Shown: in pieces, positions 1 to 9,384 of the stretch
Numbering within the stretch: the first letter of the stretch is position 1
Layout of the letters: each line of letters opens with the position of its first letter
From: Thermoplasmata archaeon
Lineage (GTDB): Archaea > Thermoplasmatota > Thermoplasmata > UBA184
Reading direction: 5' to 3'
DNA length: 10,128 nt
Assembly (NCBI GenBank): GCA_030042855.1
Contig: JASHYU010000002.1
Coordinates: 1 to 10,128, forward strand
Notes under the pieces: model-generated
What the model saw: only the letters and a program-made list of their open reading frames with translations
Told to the model about the DNA's origin: nothing
The model's database searches: none
Made by a program: the position numbers and the translations under genes

Positions 1-696
1 GGGCGGGACGTCGCAGAAGAGCGAGATCTTGGCCTTGATGTCGGGCGCGAGCGGCGCGGGTCCCCGGGCGATGATCAGGTTCGGGCGGATCCCGATCGCG
101 CGGAGCTCCCGGACCGAGTGCTGGGGCGGCTTGGTCTTCGCCTCGCCGACCGGGCCGACGACCGGGACGAGCGTCGTGTGGACGAACGCCATATGGCCCT
201 CGCCCAGTTCGTAGGAGAGCTCGCGCAGGGCCTCGAGGAACGGCATCGACTCGATGTCGCCGACCGTCCCGCCCACCTCGACGAGGATGACCTCGGCGCC
301 GGCCGCCTGGGCGACCTCGCGAATCGTCCGCTTGATCTCTCCCGTCACATGCGGGATGATCTGGACGGTGTTGCCGAGGTAGTCGCCGCGCCGCTCCTTC
401 TCGATCACCGCGCGGTAGATCTTTCCGGTCGTCAGGTTGTGCGTCCCCACGAGGCTCTGCCCGAGAAACCGCTCGTAGTTCCCGAGGTCGAGGTCCGCCT
501 CGGTTCCGTCGTCGAGCACGAACACTTCGCCGTGCTGGTACGGGTTCATCGTGCCCGCATCCACGTTGAGATACGGGTCGATCTTGAGGATCGTCACCGG
601 GATCCCGCGGGCCTTCAGGAGGCGGCCCAGAGAGGAGGTGGTGATCCCCTTCCCGAGGCCCGAAATCACGCCGCCGCTTACGACCAAAACCTTCAC
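1..696 (-). CDS. pyrG: CTP synthase, N-terminal part (cut by window edge)
   Basis: CTP synthase aminates UTP to CTP using ATP and glutamine-derived ammonia, the last step of pyrimidine nucleotide synthesis in the cytosol. The 232 codons present are most of the N-terminal amidoligase domain. The glutaminase domain of this roughly 530-residue family lies beyond position 1. Visible signatures are the GLGKG loop (residues 13-17), [20 protein letters not shown] from about residue 38, [28 protein letters not shown] (acidic residues that bind Mg in the family) and [10 protein letters not shown] at the edge. The frame contains no ATG at the expected place. I chose GTG at 696-694, which gives a start [12 protein letters not shown] at 702-700, two codons upstream, is an equally possible start. 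The pyrK stop lies about 100 bp upstream on the same strand, so read-through from pyrK is possible, but AT-rich promoter-like sequence lies between them. Confidence 0.97.
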   Translation of the reverse strand, partial: MKVLVVSGGVISGLGKGITTSSLGRLLKARGIPVTILKIDPYLNVDAGTMNPYQHGEVFVLDDGTEADLDLGNYERFLGQSLVGTHNLTTGKIYRAVIEKERRGDYLGNTVQIIPHVTGEIKRTIREVAQAAGAEVILVEVGGTVGDIESMPFLEALRELSYELGEGHMAFVHTTLVPVVGPVGEAKTKPPQHSVRELRAIGIRPNLIIARGPAPLAPDIKAKISLFCDVPP

Positions 697-716
697 AGAC
701 AACCTGCGGCGGGTCG

Positions 717-740
717 TAGAAAATCCCGGGCATAAAGCCT
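717..740 (-). promoter_or_regulatory. Candidate box A (TATA) elements for pyrG
   Basis: Two AT-rich patches stand out in GC-rich DNA upstream of pyrG on the minus strand. One reads GCTTTATG (about 738-731) and the other ATTTTCT (about 724-718). With the usual archaeal spacing of about 25 nt from box A to the transcript start, the first would start a transcript near 708, a leader of 6-12 nt. The second would place the start at the GTG at 696, giving a leaderless message. The sequence alone does not decide between them. Confidence 0.45.
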
Positions 741-798
741 GCGCTGTTTTCCGAATCTCATGGGCGCTGGGCCGAGCCCCGGTCCCGCCAGGCGATCG

Positions 799-1575
799 TC
801 AGAACGGGACCCGACGGCCCGAGGGGTCCCGGTGGAACGAGCCGAAATCCGGCACGGTCCGTAGTCGCTCCGCCGGAAAGACGGGTCCATCCACGCACAC
901 ATGGTACGGGCCGAGGGCGCAGGCATCGCACATGCCGAGGGCGCACTTCATATGCCGCTCCATCGAGCAGAACGTGGGAGTTCCTCGGGCTGCGGCCGAC
1001 TCAACGACCTTGCGCATCATGACTTCGGGGCCGCAGGTCCACACCGCATCGAACGGCTCGCTCTCGAGGAGTCGCTCGGCGACCGGCGTGACGAAGCCGT
1101 GATAACCGGCCGAGCCGTCGTCGGTCGCGATCTCGACACGAGCTCCCATCGACTCGAAGCGTCGTCGGAACAGGAGCTCGGACTCCCGCAGGGCCCCCAG
1201 CGCCGCGACCACACGGCCTCCGCGGGACCGGGCGACCTCGGCCGCCGGCGCCAGCACGGCGGCCCCGGAGCCGCCGGCGACCACCAGGATCCTTCGTGCG
1301 GTGGTATCGAACCGGTTGCCGTACGGCCCCCGTATGCCGAGCTGACTCCCGGGCTCAATCGACTGGATGTGGCGGCTCGTCTCCCCCATCACCTTGACCG
1401 TCACTCCCTTCGCCGGCCCCGACGGGTACGACAGGGACATGGGCAGTTCGTCGTCGCCCGGCACCCAGACCATCACGAACTGACCGGGCTCGGCCTCGAG
1501 GGGATAAGGGAATCTCAGGGTGACCGTCGAGGGCGTCTCGAGGACCCTGTCCGTCACCCGTACGTCGGCCCGCAC
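799..1575 (-). CDS. pyrK: Dihydroorotate dehydrogenase electron-transfer subunit
   Basis: PyrK is the FAD and [2Fe-2S] subunit that passes electrons from PyrD to NAD+ in class 1B dihydroorotate dehydrogenase. With the GTG start chosen here it is 258 residues, about the family's usual size. A ferredoxin-reductase-like barrel (about 1-90) carries LPMSLSYP, in the place of the family's RPxS flavin motif. The nucleotide-binding part follows, with VVAGGSGAA (about 98-106) and TCGPEVMM (about 180-187). The C-terminal cluster ligands are Cys211, 216, 219 and 227 in CALGMCDAC...C, the family's C-x4-C-x2-C-x7-C pattern. The frame stays open upstream to a TTG at 1620, but that extension runs through a clear TATA element at 1597-1603. 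The GTG at 1575 lies 25 nt below that element, so I infer a leaderless start there. Its partner pyrD is about 2.4 kb away on the same strand, not adjacent. Confidence 0.95.
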   Translation of the reverse strand: MRADVRVTDRVLETPSTVTLRFPYPLEAEPGQFVMVWVPGDDELPMSLSYPSGPAKGVTVKVMGETSRHIQSIEPGSQLGIRGPYGNRFDTTARRILVVAGGSGAAVLAPAAEVARSRGGRVVAALGALRESELLFRRRFESMGARVEIATDDGSAGYHGFVTPVAERLLESEPFDAVWTCGPEVMMRKVVESAAARGTPTFCSMERHMKCALGMCDACALGPYHVCVDGPVFPAERLRTVPDFGSFHRDPSGRRVPF

Positions 1576-1596
1576 AGCGAAAGGAGTGAGCCGCTC

Positions 1597-1603
1597 ATTA
1601 TAG
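1597..1603 (-). promoter_or_regulatory. Box A (TATA element) of pyrK
   Basis: The minus strand reads CGCTATAATGAG here, an isolated TATA-like element in GC-rich DNA, about 25 nt upstream of the GTG at 1575. That is the standard distance from archaeal box A to the transcription start, so transcription would begin at or next to the start codon. The element also argues against the TTG at 1620 as the translation start. Confidence 0.65.
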
Positions 1604-1674
1604 CGGCTTGGTCGGGGCAAGGCGAGCCAACGACGCGCAGGGGTCCGTCGACCGGTCCCGGTCGCAGCACCCCT

Positions 1675-2349
1675 CTAGGATCCCAGGAGCGCGTCGAGCA
1701 GACGCTTCTCGGCCTTCCGGATATGCTCGACGACGGTCCCCGCCTCCACGCCCAATGCCTGGCCGAGTCGGCGGGAGGAGGTCCGGCGCGGAACGGCGTA
1801 GTATCCCAGCCGGTAGGCCGTCGTGAGCACCGAGCGCTGGGCATCCGTCAATCGGTCGAGCGGCGAGCTCCCAAATTCGGCCTCGGTCAACGAGACGATC
1901 CGATACTTGATGCGCCGGGCATCGGCGCGTCCGAGGATCTCTCGGAGCTGCCGTTGGTCGCCCACAAAGGTGTAGCGTAGTCGCCCGTCCCGGAAGCCGA
2001 GCGGTCCGAGCAGGTAACCCGAGCCCGGACGCGTGACCTCCGCCCCGAATACGGCGGGCCCGGACGGGCCGGGCCGGTGGGCGAGGGAGCGGCGTTTCAC
2101 GAAGGCGATCGACGAGCGAGGCCCCCGTTCCAGTACCTGGAGCTCGGAGGTCGCGGGATCGTCGCGGAAGATCTCCTCCACCCGGACCCGCGGGTCCCGC
2201 GGCGTGATGCGGCAGATTGCGGCGAACCCATTCCGGTCGTACCGGAGGATCTGGAGCACTTCGAACGCCTTCAGCCGGCGCATGGAGGCGCTCCTTCCGA
2301 CCGCCTCACGAAGGCCGCGGCCGTAGAGCTCGACCACGAGCTTACGCAT
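1675..2349 (-). CDS. HTH_10 (bacterio-opsin activator type) transcriptional regulator
   Basis: This 224-residue protein ends in the HTH domain typical of archaeal bacterio-opsin-activator-like regulators (about residues 162-224). The key string is SPLDRLTDAQ, then LTTAYRLGYYAVPRR, LGQALGV and EHIRKAEKRLLDALL. The N-terminal part (1-160) begins MRKLVVELYG and resembles the sensor-like region that precedes this HTH in many archaeal proteins. No metal-binding or PAS/GAF signature is obvious, so the ligand cannot be named. I chose ATG 2349. The frame continues upstream, but that extension is low-complexity, Arg-rich and antisense to the exporter. The gene is transcribed divergently from the MFS exporter with 99 bp between starts, a layout that suggests it controls the exporter and perhaps itself. 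That regulatory link is inference. pyrK lies 99 bp downstream on the same strand and has its own TATA element. Confidence 0.9.
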   Translation of the reverse strand: MRKLVVELYGRGLREAVGRSASMRRLKAFEVLQILRYDRNGFAAICRITPRDPRVRVEEIFRDDPATSELQVLERGPRSSIAFVKRRSLAHRPGPSGPAVFGAEVTRPGSGYLLGPLGFRDGRLRYTFVGDQRQLREILGRADARRIKYRIVSLTEAEFGSSPLDRLTDAQRSVLTTAYRLGYYAVPRRTSSRRLGQALGVEAGTVVEHIRKAEKRLLDALLGS

Positions 2350-2448
2350 CGCACCGACCCCCCGGCGGACGGCGGGGAAGGGGAAAAAGCCTAGCCGGTG
2401 AGGTAGCAGGCGGATTCCACGCTCGGCCGTACACTTCTCCGAGGACCG
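2350..2448. promoter_or_regulatory. Divergent intergenic region between HTH regulator and MFS exporter
   Basis: This 99-bp gap must hold the promoters of both divergent genes. The only AT-rich patch is an A/T run at about 2383-2389 (GCTTTTTCC on the minus strand). It lies 35-40 nt upstream of the regulator ATG and about 60 nt upstream of the exporter ATG, and could serve as box A in either direction. GAGG at 2441-2444 sits four bases before the exporter ATG and may act as a weak Shine-Dalgarno sequence. I found no convincing inverted repeat for an operator. Confidence 0.4.
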
Positions 2449-3948
2449 ATGGCCGGGAATCCGGGTGCCGAACCATCGACCGCCGATCGGCCGGTCCCCG
2501 CGTTCGACCGTTCGTACGCGAACCGAGCGCTCGTGCTGCTCTCGGCGCTGTCCGCGCTCATCGTGTACATCGACGTGATGCTCGTCCCCTCGCTCCCGAC
2601 CATCGCCGGCGTGTACCACGTGAGCATCGCCGAGACGAGTCTCCTGATCTCGCTCTACACGGTGTTCGGCGTGGCGATGATGCCCATCGTGGGGAAGCTG
2701 GGCGACATCTACGGCAAGCGGCGCGTCCTGCTGGCGACGCTCGTCGCGTACCTCGCGGTAGCGACGACGACCTCCTTCGCCCCGACGTTCGGCCTCGTCC
2801 TCGCTTCGCGCTTCTTCCAGGGCGTGGGCCTCGGGGTGTTCCCGCTGGCGTTCAGCCTGGCCCGCGAGGAGTTCCCGCGCGCCCTAGTGCCCCGGGCCCA
2901 GGGACTGATCAGCGCGGTCCAGGTCGCCGGCGGCGCCTTGGGGATCTTGGCCGGTGCGTTCGTTACGGAGGAGTTCGGCTGGCAGGCGAACTACCACCTC
3001 GCGATCCCGTGCATCGCGGCCCTCTCGGGGCTCGTCTACGTGTGGATCCGGGAGTCGCCGAACCTGAAGCCCGGCGTTCGACTCGACCTCGTCGGGGCGT
3101 TGTCCCTCGGGGGCGCGCTCACCGCGATCGTCCTCGGCCTCTCCGAGGGGGCAACCTGGGGGTGGACGTCCCTGCCGGTCCTCGGACTCATCGTCGGCGG
3201 CCTGCTCGCCCTGATCCCGCTCGCGCTGTTCGAGCGACGACGACCGGAGCCCGTCTTCGACCTCCGCCTTCTGCGAAAGCGAAACGTGCTCGTCGCGAAC
3301 CTGGTCGTCCTGATCTTCGGGATCTCGGGCTACGTAGCCTTCCAGGCGATCACGTACTACCTGCAGCTTCCCTCGCCGGCCGGTTTCGGTCTGGGCATCG
3401 TCGCGGCCGGTGTCGCGCTCATGCCTCTCGTGGTCGTCCTCTTGCCCGTGGCGTACGCGGCCGGGACGGTCATCCCGCGCTATGGGGTGCGACCTTTCCT
3501 TTTCCTCGGCGCGGTCTTCGGGATGGCGGGCTACTTGCTCCTCGGCTCGGCCTCGAGTGCCCTCGAGGTCTCGTTGTTCCTGTGCGCATACGCCGTCGGC
3601 GGCGGATTGCTGAGCGTCTCGGTCCAGAACCTTCTCGTTCTCTCCCTCGAGAAGGGCGAGATGGGCCTCGGCACTTCGCTGAACACGTCGTTCCGGTACA
3701 TCGGCCAGAGCATCGGCGCCCCCCTCGCCGGAGGGATCCTCTCGACGTTCGTCACCGTCCGGCTGACGCCCGGCGGGTTGGTCACTCTCCCGCAACACAT
3801 CGCGTTCCAGTACTGCTTCGTGGTTGCCGGCGCCCTCTTCATCGTCCTTGGCGCGATCGCGCTCTTCGCCACGGAGGTCATCGGACGCCGGGCACCCGCC
3901 GCCCGGGCCCCGGCACCGGGATCGACCGACGCTCGGCCTGCCTCGTGA
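2449..3948 (+). CDS. MFS multidrug-type exporter, 14-helix DHA2 family
   Basis: This 499-residue integral membrane transporter has about 14 hydrophobic segments, from ALVLLSALSALIVYIDVM (about 27-44) to the segment near the end (about 455-480). Fourteen helices mark the DHA2 (EmrB/QacA-like) drug:H+ antiporters. It carries IDVMLVPSLPTIA at the end of helix 1, the loop 2-3 motif A as GKLGDIYGKRR (82-92), RFFQGVGLG in helix 4 and a glycine-rich antiporter-like segment QVAGGALGILAGA in helix 5. The family exports small toxic or signalling compounds using the proton gradient; the substrate here cannot be told. The first 25 residues and the Ala/Pro-rich tail are probably cytosolic. No other Met in this frame lies before helix 1, which supports ATG 2449. 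It is divergent from an HTH_10 regulator, and the convergent pyrD stop lies 24 bp downstream. Confidence 0.92.
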   Translation: MAGNPGAEPSTADRPVPAFDRSYANRALVLLSALSALIVYIDVMLVPSLPTIAGVYHVSIAETSLLISLYTVFGVAMMPIVGKLGDIYGKRRVLLATLVAYLAVATTTSFAPTFGLVLASRFFQGVGLGVFPLAFSLAREEFPRALVPRAQGLISAVQVAGGALGILAGAFVTEEFGWQANYHLAIPCIAALSGLVYVWIRESPNLKPGVRLDLVGALSLGGALTAIVLGLSEGATWGWTSLPVLGLIVGGLLALIPLALFERRRPEPVFDLRLLRKRNVLVANLVVLIFGISGYVAFQAITYYLQLPSPAGFGLGIVAAGVALMPLVVVLLPVAYAAGTVIPRYGVRPFLFLGAVFGMAGYLLLGSASSALEVSLFLCAYAVGGGLLSVSVQNLLVLSLEKGEMGLGTSLNTSFRYIGQSIGAPLAGGILSTFVTVRLTPGGLVTLPQHIAFQYCFVVAGALFIVLGAIALFATEVIGRRAPAARAPAPGSTDARPAS

Positions 3949-3972
3949 CCGAGCGCGGCGACCGAGCGCCGA

Positions 3973-4893
3973 TCAACCCTGGGCCGAGTGGGCGACTCCG
4001 ACCGCCTCTTCGAGACGAGCGTACCCCAGCGCGTCGAGCAGGGCCGAGAGGTCGCGGTCGAGCGAGGTAAACACGCCGACTCCCTGGAACGCGATTGCCG
4101 TGCCGACCTCGAGCGCCCGAGCCCCCGCCATCACGTACTCGAGGGCGTCCTGGGCCGTCATGATGCCCCCGACGCCGATGACGGGGATGCGCACGCGTTC
4201 GTAGATCTGCCAGACGCAGGCGAGCCCGACGGGCTTGATCGCCGGACCGCTCAATCCGCCGAGGCCGTGCGACAGCACCGGTCGCCGCAGCCGCACGTCG
4301 ATCGCGAGCCCTCGGAGGGTGTTGATGGCGCTGATCGCCGACGCACCGGCTCGCTCGGCCGCGGCCGCGAGCGCGGCGGGGTCCGCTGAGTTCGGGGTGA
4401 TCTTGGCGATCACCGGTATTCGTACGCGGCGGACGACCGCGCGAACGATCGCCTCGACGTCCGCGGGATCGCTCCCGACCTCGGTACCGAATCCCTCCGC
4501 GTGCGGACAGCTGAGATTGAGCTCGAGGGCGGCGACCCCCGTCGCGGCCATGCGCTCGGAGAGCTCCCCGAACTCCTCGGCGTCGCCCGCGAAGATCGAC
4601 CCGATGATCGTCGCCCCGGCCCGTCGCGCGGTCTCGATCTCGCGCGGATACTCGTCGATGCCGGGATTCGGGAGGCCCATCGCGTTGAGGAGACCCCAGC
4701 GCTCGTAGGTCTCGATCGTGGGGTTGGGATAGCCCGGGCGAGGGGTCGAACCGATCGACTTGGTGATCACGCCGCCCGCGCCGGCCGCCCAGGCCCCAGC
4801 GAGCGAGTCCCCGCTTTCGCCCCAGATCCCGGAGGCGAGGAGGAACGGGTTCCGCAGCGGGATCCCCGCGCAGCGGATTGAGAGGTCGGCCAC
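3973..4893 (-). CDS. pyrD: Dihydroorotate dehydrogenase catalytic subunit, class 1B
   Basis: PyrD oxidises dihydroorotate to orotate on FMN in the fourth step of UMP synthesis. At 306 residues it has the normal length. The TIM-barrel signatures are all present: [11 protein letters not shown] near the start, [11 protein letters not shown] (68-78), NLSCPH with the catalytic Cys at 129, AKITPN with Lys164, NTLRG (191-195) and the FMN-phosphate site [19 protein letters not shown] (about 240-258). A catalytic Cys rather than Ser marks class 1, and the presence of PyrK in the window points to subclass 1B, which uses NAD+. The start is GTG 4893, giving [16 protein letters not shown]; it lies about 27 nt below a TTTAAG element, so the message is probably leaderless. 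It is divergent from clpB, with 57 bp between starts, and convergent with the MFS gene. Confidence 0.97.
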   Translation of the reverse strand: MADLSIRCAGIPLRNPFLLASGIWGESGDSLAGAWAAGAGGVITKSIGSTPRPGYPNPTIETYERWGLLNAMGLPNPGIDEYPREIETARRAGATIIGSIFAGDAEEFGELSERMAATGVAALELNLSCPHAEGFGTEVGSDPADVEAIVRAVVRRVRIPVIAKITPNSADPAALAAAAERAGASAISAINTLRGLAIDVRLRRPVLSHGLGGLSGPAIKPVGLACVWQIYERVRIPVIGVGGIMTAQDALEYVMAGARALEVGTAIAFQGVGVFTSLDRDLSALLDALGYARLEEAVGVAHSAQG

Positions 4894-4916
4894 GGTCCCG
4901 CGTCACAGGGGCTCCG

Positions 4917-4924
4917 CTTAAATC
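4917..4924. promoter_or_regulatory. Shared, near-symmetric TATA element between pyrD and clpB
   Basis: The plus strand reads GCTTAAATC and the minus strand GATTTAAGC, so one AT-rich element resembles box A in both directions. It is the main AT-rich patch between the two starts. The pyrD GTG at 4893 lies about 27 nt away on one side and the clpB ATG at 4951 about 30 nt away on the other. One element could therefore drive both genes, with no leader for pyrD and a leader of a few bases for clpB. I did not see an HSP-regulator-type operator flanking it. Confidence 0.5.
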
Positions 4925-4950
4925 GGCTTGGCCAAATGTGCGACCTCCGC

Positions 4951-7556
<2,606 letters not shown>

Positions 7557-7560
<4 letters not shown>

Positions 7561-8495
7561 CGCGGGGCGTCACGGTCGCCGTGGTCGGGGCGCCGGACAT
7601 CGCGAAGGAGCTGGGCAAGAAGGGGACCACCTCCGACCTCACCCTGTTCAACACCGTCCACGACGACGCCGCCATCACGGTCGTCGAGCCAACGCAGTTC
7701 CCGGAGAAGTTCCCGCCGCTGCTCACGGCCCTCGCGATGGCGGACCACGCGCTGCTCGTCATCGCCGAGCTCTCGCGGCCGGTCGCGGAGACGATCGCGA
7801 CCGTCGAACTCTCGAGCGTCCCGACGACCGTCGTGATCGGACCTTCGGTCGGAGCGGAGGAGGTCGCCCGCGTGCTGAAGGGGGGCCGGCTCGCCGCCGC
7901 CCCGCAGGTCCCGCTCGATCCGCCGAAGCTCCGCGAGCTCGTGGACGGCCTCACGGCACCGCCGTCCGAAGGTCCGGTGCGCGTGCCGATCGACCACGCG
8001 TTCCCCGTGAAGGGCGTCGGCGCGGTCGCCCTCGGGGTCGTGCGGCGCGGCGTGTTACGCGCGCACGAGCGGCTTCGGCTCTATCCCACGCCGAAGTCGG
8101 TCGAGATCCGATCGATCCAGGTGCACGACGTGGATCGGAAGGACGCCGCGGCGGGCGAGCGGGTCGGGGTGGCGCTCAAGGGCGTGGAGGCGGACGAGCT
8201 GTCCCGGGGGCAGACGCTGGCCCCGGAGGGTTCGCTCTCCGACAGCTCGACCGTGGCGCTCGAGCGCTTCGAGAAGTGCCGGTACTACCGCGGGGACGCC
8301 GGCCCGGGCGCGCAGCTGCATCTCGCTCTCGGCCTCCAGTCGGTCCCGGCGGTCCTCGACGAGCTCGCGGGGGGCAGCGCCCGGCTCACCGCGGACCGAC
8401 CGGTCGCCTTTGCCGGGGGTGACGTGGCGTACCTCGTGGACCTCTCGGTGCCCACCGGTCCCCGCATCTTCGCGCGGGGCGACGCGCGGGCGTGA
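7557..8495 (+). CDS. EF-1A/SelB-like translation factor paralogue with degenerate GTPase domain
   Basis: This 312-residue protein has the EF-Tu/EF-1A/SelB layout, but its G domain (1-135) lacks normal GTPase motifs. The P-loop region reads GAPDIAKELGKKGTTSD (11-27), with no clean GxxxxGK[ST]. The switch 2 DxxG position reads VEPTQFPEKFPPLL, and no NKxD is visible near VVIGPSVGA. Domain II (about 141-225) is well preserved: DHAFPVKGVGAVALG, SVEIRSIQVHD and VGVALKGVEADELSRG closely resemble the same region of EF-1A and SelB. A short third domain (about 235-312) follows. I recall similar G-less paralogues in methanogens and relatives, without an established function. It is probably cytosolic and may bind tRNA, ribosomes or a translation factor; that is inference. 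The start overlaps the clpB stop (ATGA), so translation is likely coupled. The last 110 bp overlap the methyltransferase gene on the other strand. Confidence 0.82.
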
Positions 8496-9360
8496 GGACG
8501 GACCCGCGCGATCCGGCGGCGCTCGAGAGCGGGCGTCGGGCGACGAGCACGAGCCGACGAGTCGCCCGGGACCGTTGTCGGAGCGCGATGAGCTCGCCGT
8601 AGACCTCGGTCACTCGCCAGCCGGCATGCCGCAGCAGGTCCCGCGCAGTGCGCTCGGTGTACACCTGCACCCGGACCTCGACCTTTAGCAGGCGTCGACG
8701 GATCCGACCGACCCGGTAGAACGTCCAACGCGACCGGATCTCGGACCGCGCGCGATCGTACGTCCGGAGTTCGCGGTGTTCAAGGCCCGGGTCGAGCCGT
8801 AGCGTGGACTCGGGCTCGAAATGGCGCCGCACCCGATCGAGGTCGGCCGTCTCCCAGACGAGGAGCCCGCCCGGGCGCACCACGCGCCGGATTTCGCGCA
8901 GCACACGGGCGTCCGCCGCGCGCCCCCGGTAGCCGATCGAGGTGAACAGGCAGATCGCCGCGTCGAACGGCGCCTCCCCGGCCCGTCGGAGCGTTTCGGT
9001 CACGTGGGCATAGTCGGCCGGATAGAACCTCGCAGCCGACCGACCGAGGCCGGCGCGACGGGCGCTGCGACGCGCCTCGGCGAGGAAGGTGCGGGACAGG
9101 TCGGTCCCGACCACCCGAAAGCCGGCGCGGCCGAGGGGGATCACGTGCCGGCCGAGACCGCAGGCGATATCGAGCACTCGGGCGGGGGGCCGGATCCCGG
9201 CGCGTCGCAGGATCCGACCGACCCCCTGGGCCTCCCGTCGACCGAACGCCGCTCGGGCCCGGAGGTACGGAGCGTAGATTCCGGCGTGGCGGACGAACAG
9301 CGTGCGGGGCCAAGGCTCCGGGCGCCGCCCGGGCCGAGACCGCGAACGGGCACGTCCCAT
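8386..9360 (-). CDS. Class I SAM-dependent methyltransferase
   Basis: This 324-residue cytosolic protein has a Rossmann-fold methyltransferase core. SAM motif I is RVLDIACGLGRH (61-72), followed by an acidic loop GTDLS (85-89), FYPADYAHV (112-120), AICLFTSIGY (135-144) and VVRPGGLLVWE (160-170). It resembles a widespread group of small-molecule-type methyltransferases with an N-terminal helix YAPYLRARAAFGRREAQGV; the substrate cannot be named. The fold should end near LVLVARRP (270-277). The remaining residues (278-324) are an Arg/Pro-rich tail without family likeness, and residues 289-324 are encoded antisense to the end of the EF-1A-like gene. The tail may be real, or a base error may have hidden an earlier stop. 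ATG 9360 lies 24 bp after the pan stop on the same strand with no clear Shine-Dalgarno sequence, so the two genes are probably co-transcribed. The first 20 residues are Arg/Pro-rich, and the true start could be further in. Confidence 0.85.
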   Translation of the reverse strand: MGRARSRSRPGRRPEPWPRTLFVRHAGIYAPYLRARAAFGRREAQGVGRILRRAGIRPPARVLDIACGLGRHVIPLGRAGFRVVGTDLSRTFLAEARRSARRAGLGRSAARFYPADYAHVTETLRRAGEAPFDAAICLFTSIGYRGRAADARVLREIRRVVRPGGLLVWETADLDRVRRHFEPESTLRLDPGLEHRELRTYDRARSEIRSRWTFYRVGRIRRRLLKVEVRVQVYTERTARDLLRHAGWRVTEVYGELIALRQRSRATRRLVLVARRPLSSAAGSRGSVLTPARRPARRCGDRWAPRGPRGTPRHPRQRRPVGPR

Positions 9361-9384
9361 ATCGGAACGAGCGAGAGCGCGCGC

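Noticed and set aside
697..798. Possible small RNA or tRNA between pyrK and pyrG
   Set aside because: No cloverleaf or T-loop sequence was found; the region is explained by the pyrG promoter.
901..1980. Plus-strand open frame opposite pyrK and the HTH gene
   Set aside because: No family likeness; both minus-strand genes carry diagnostic motifs (2Fe-2S cysteines and HTH_10).
2350..2619. N-terminal extension of the HTH regulator to 314 residues
   Set aside because: The extension is His/Arg/Glu-rich, antisense to the exporter's first helix, and would place the start inside the neighbouring gene. ATG 2349 gives a normal N-terminus.
2217..4070. 617-codon plus-strand open frame across the MFS gene
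   Set aside because: It is an Arg/Pro-rich shadow of the exporter, which has a clear 14-helix pattern in another frame.
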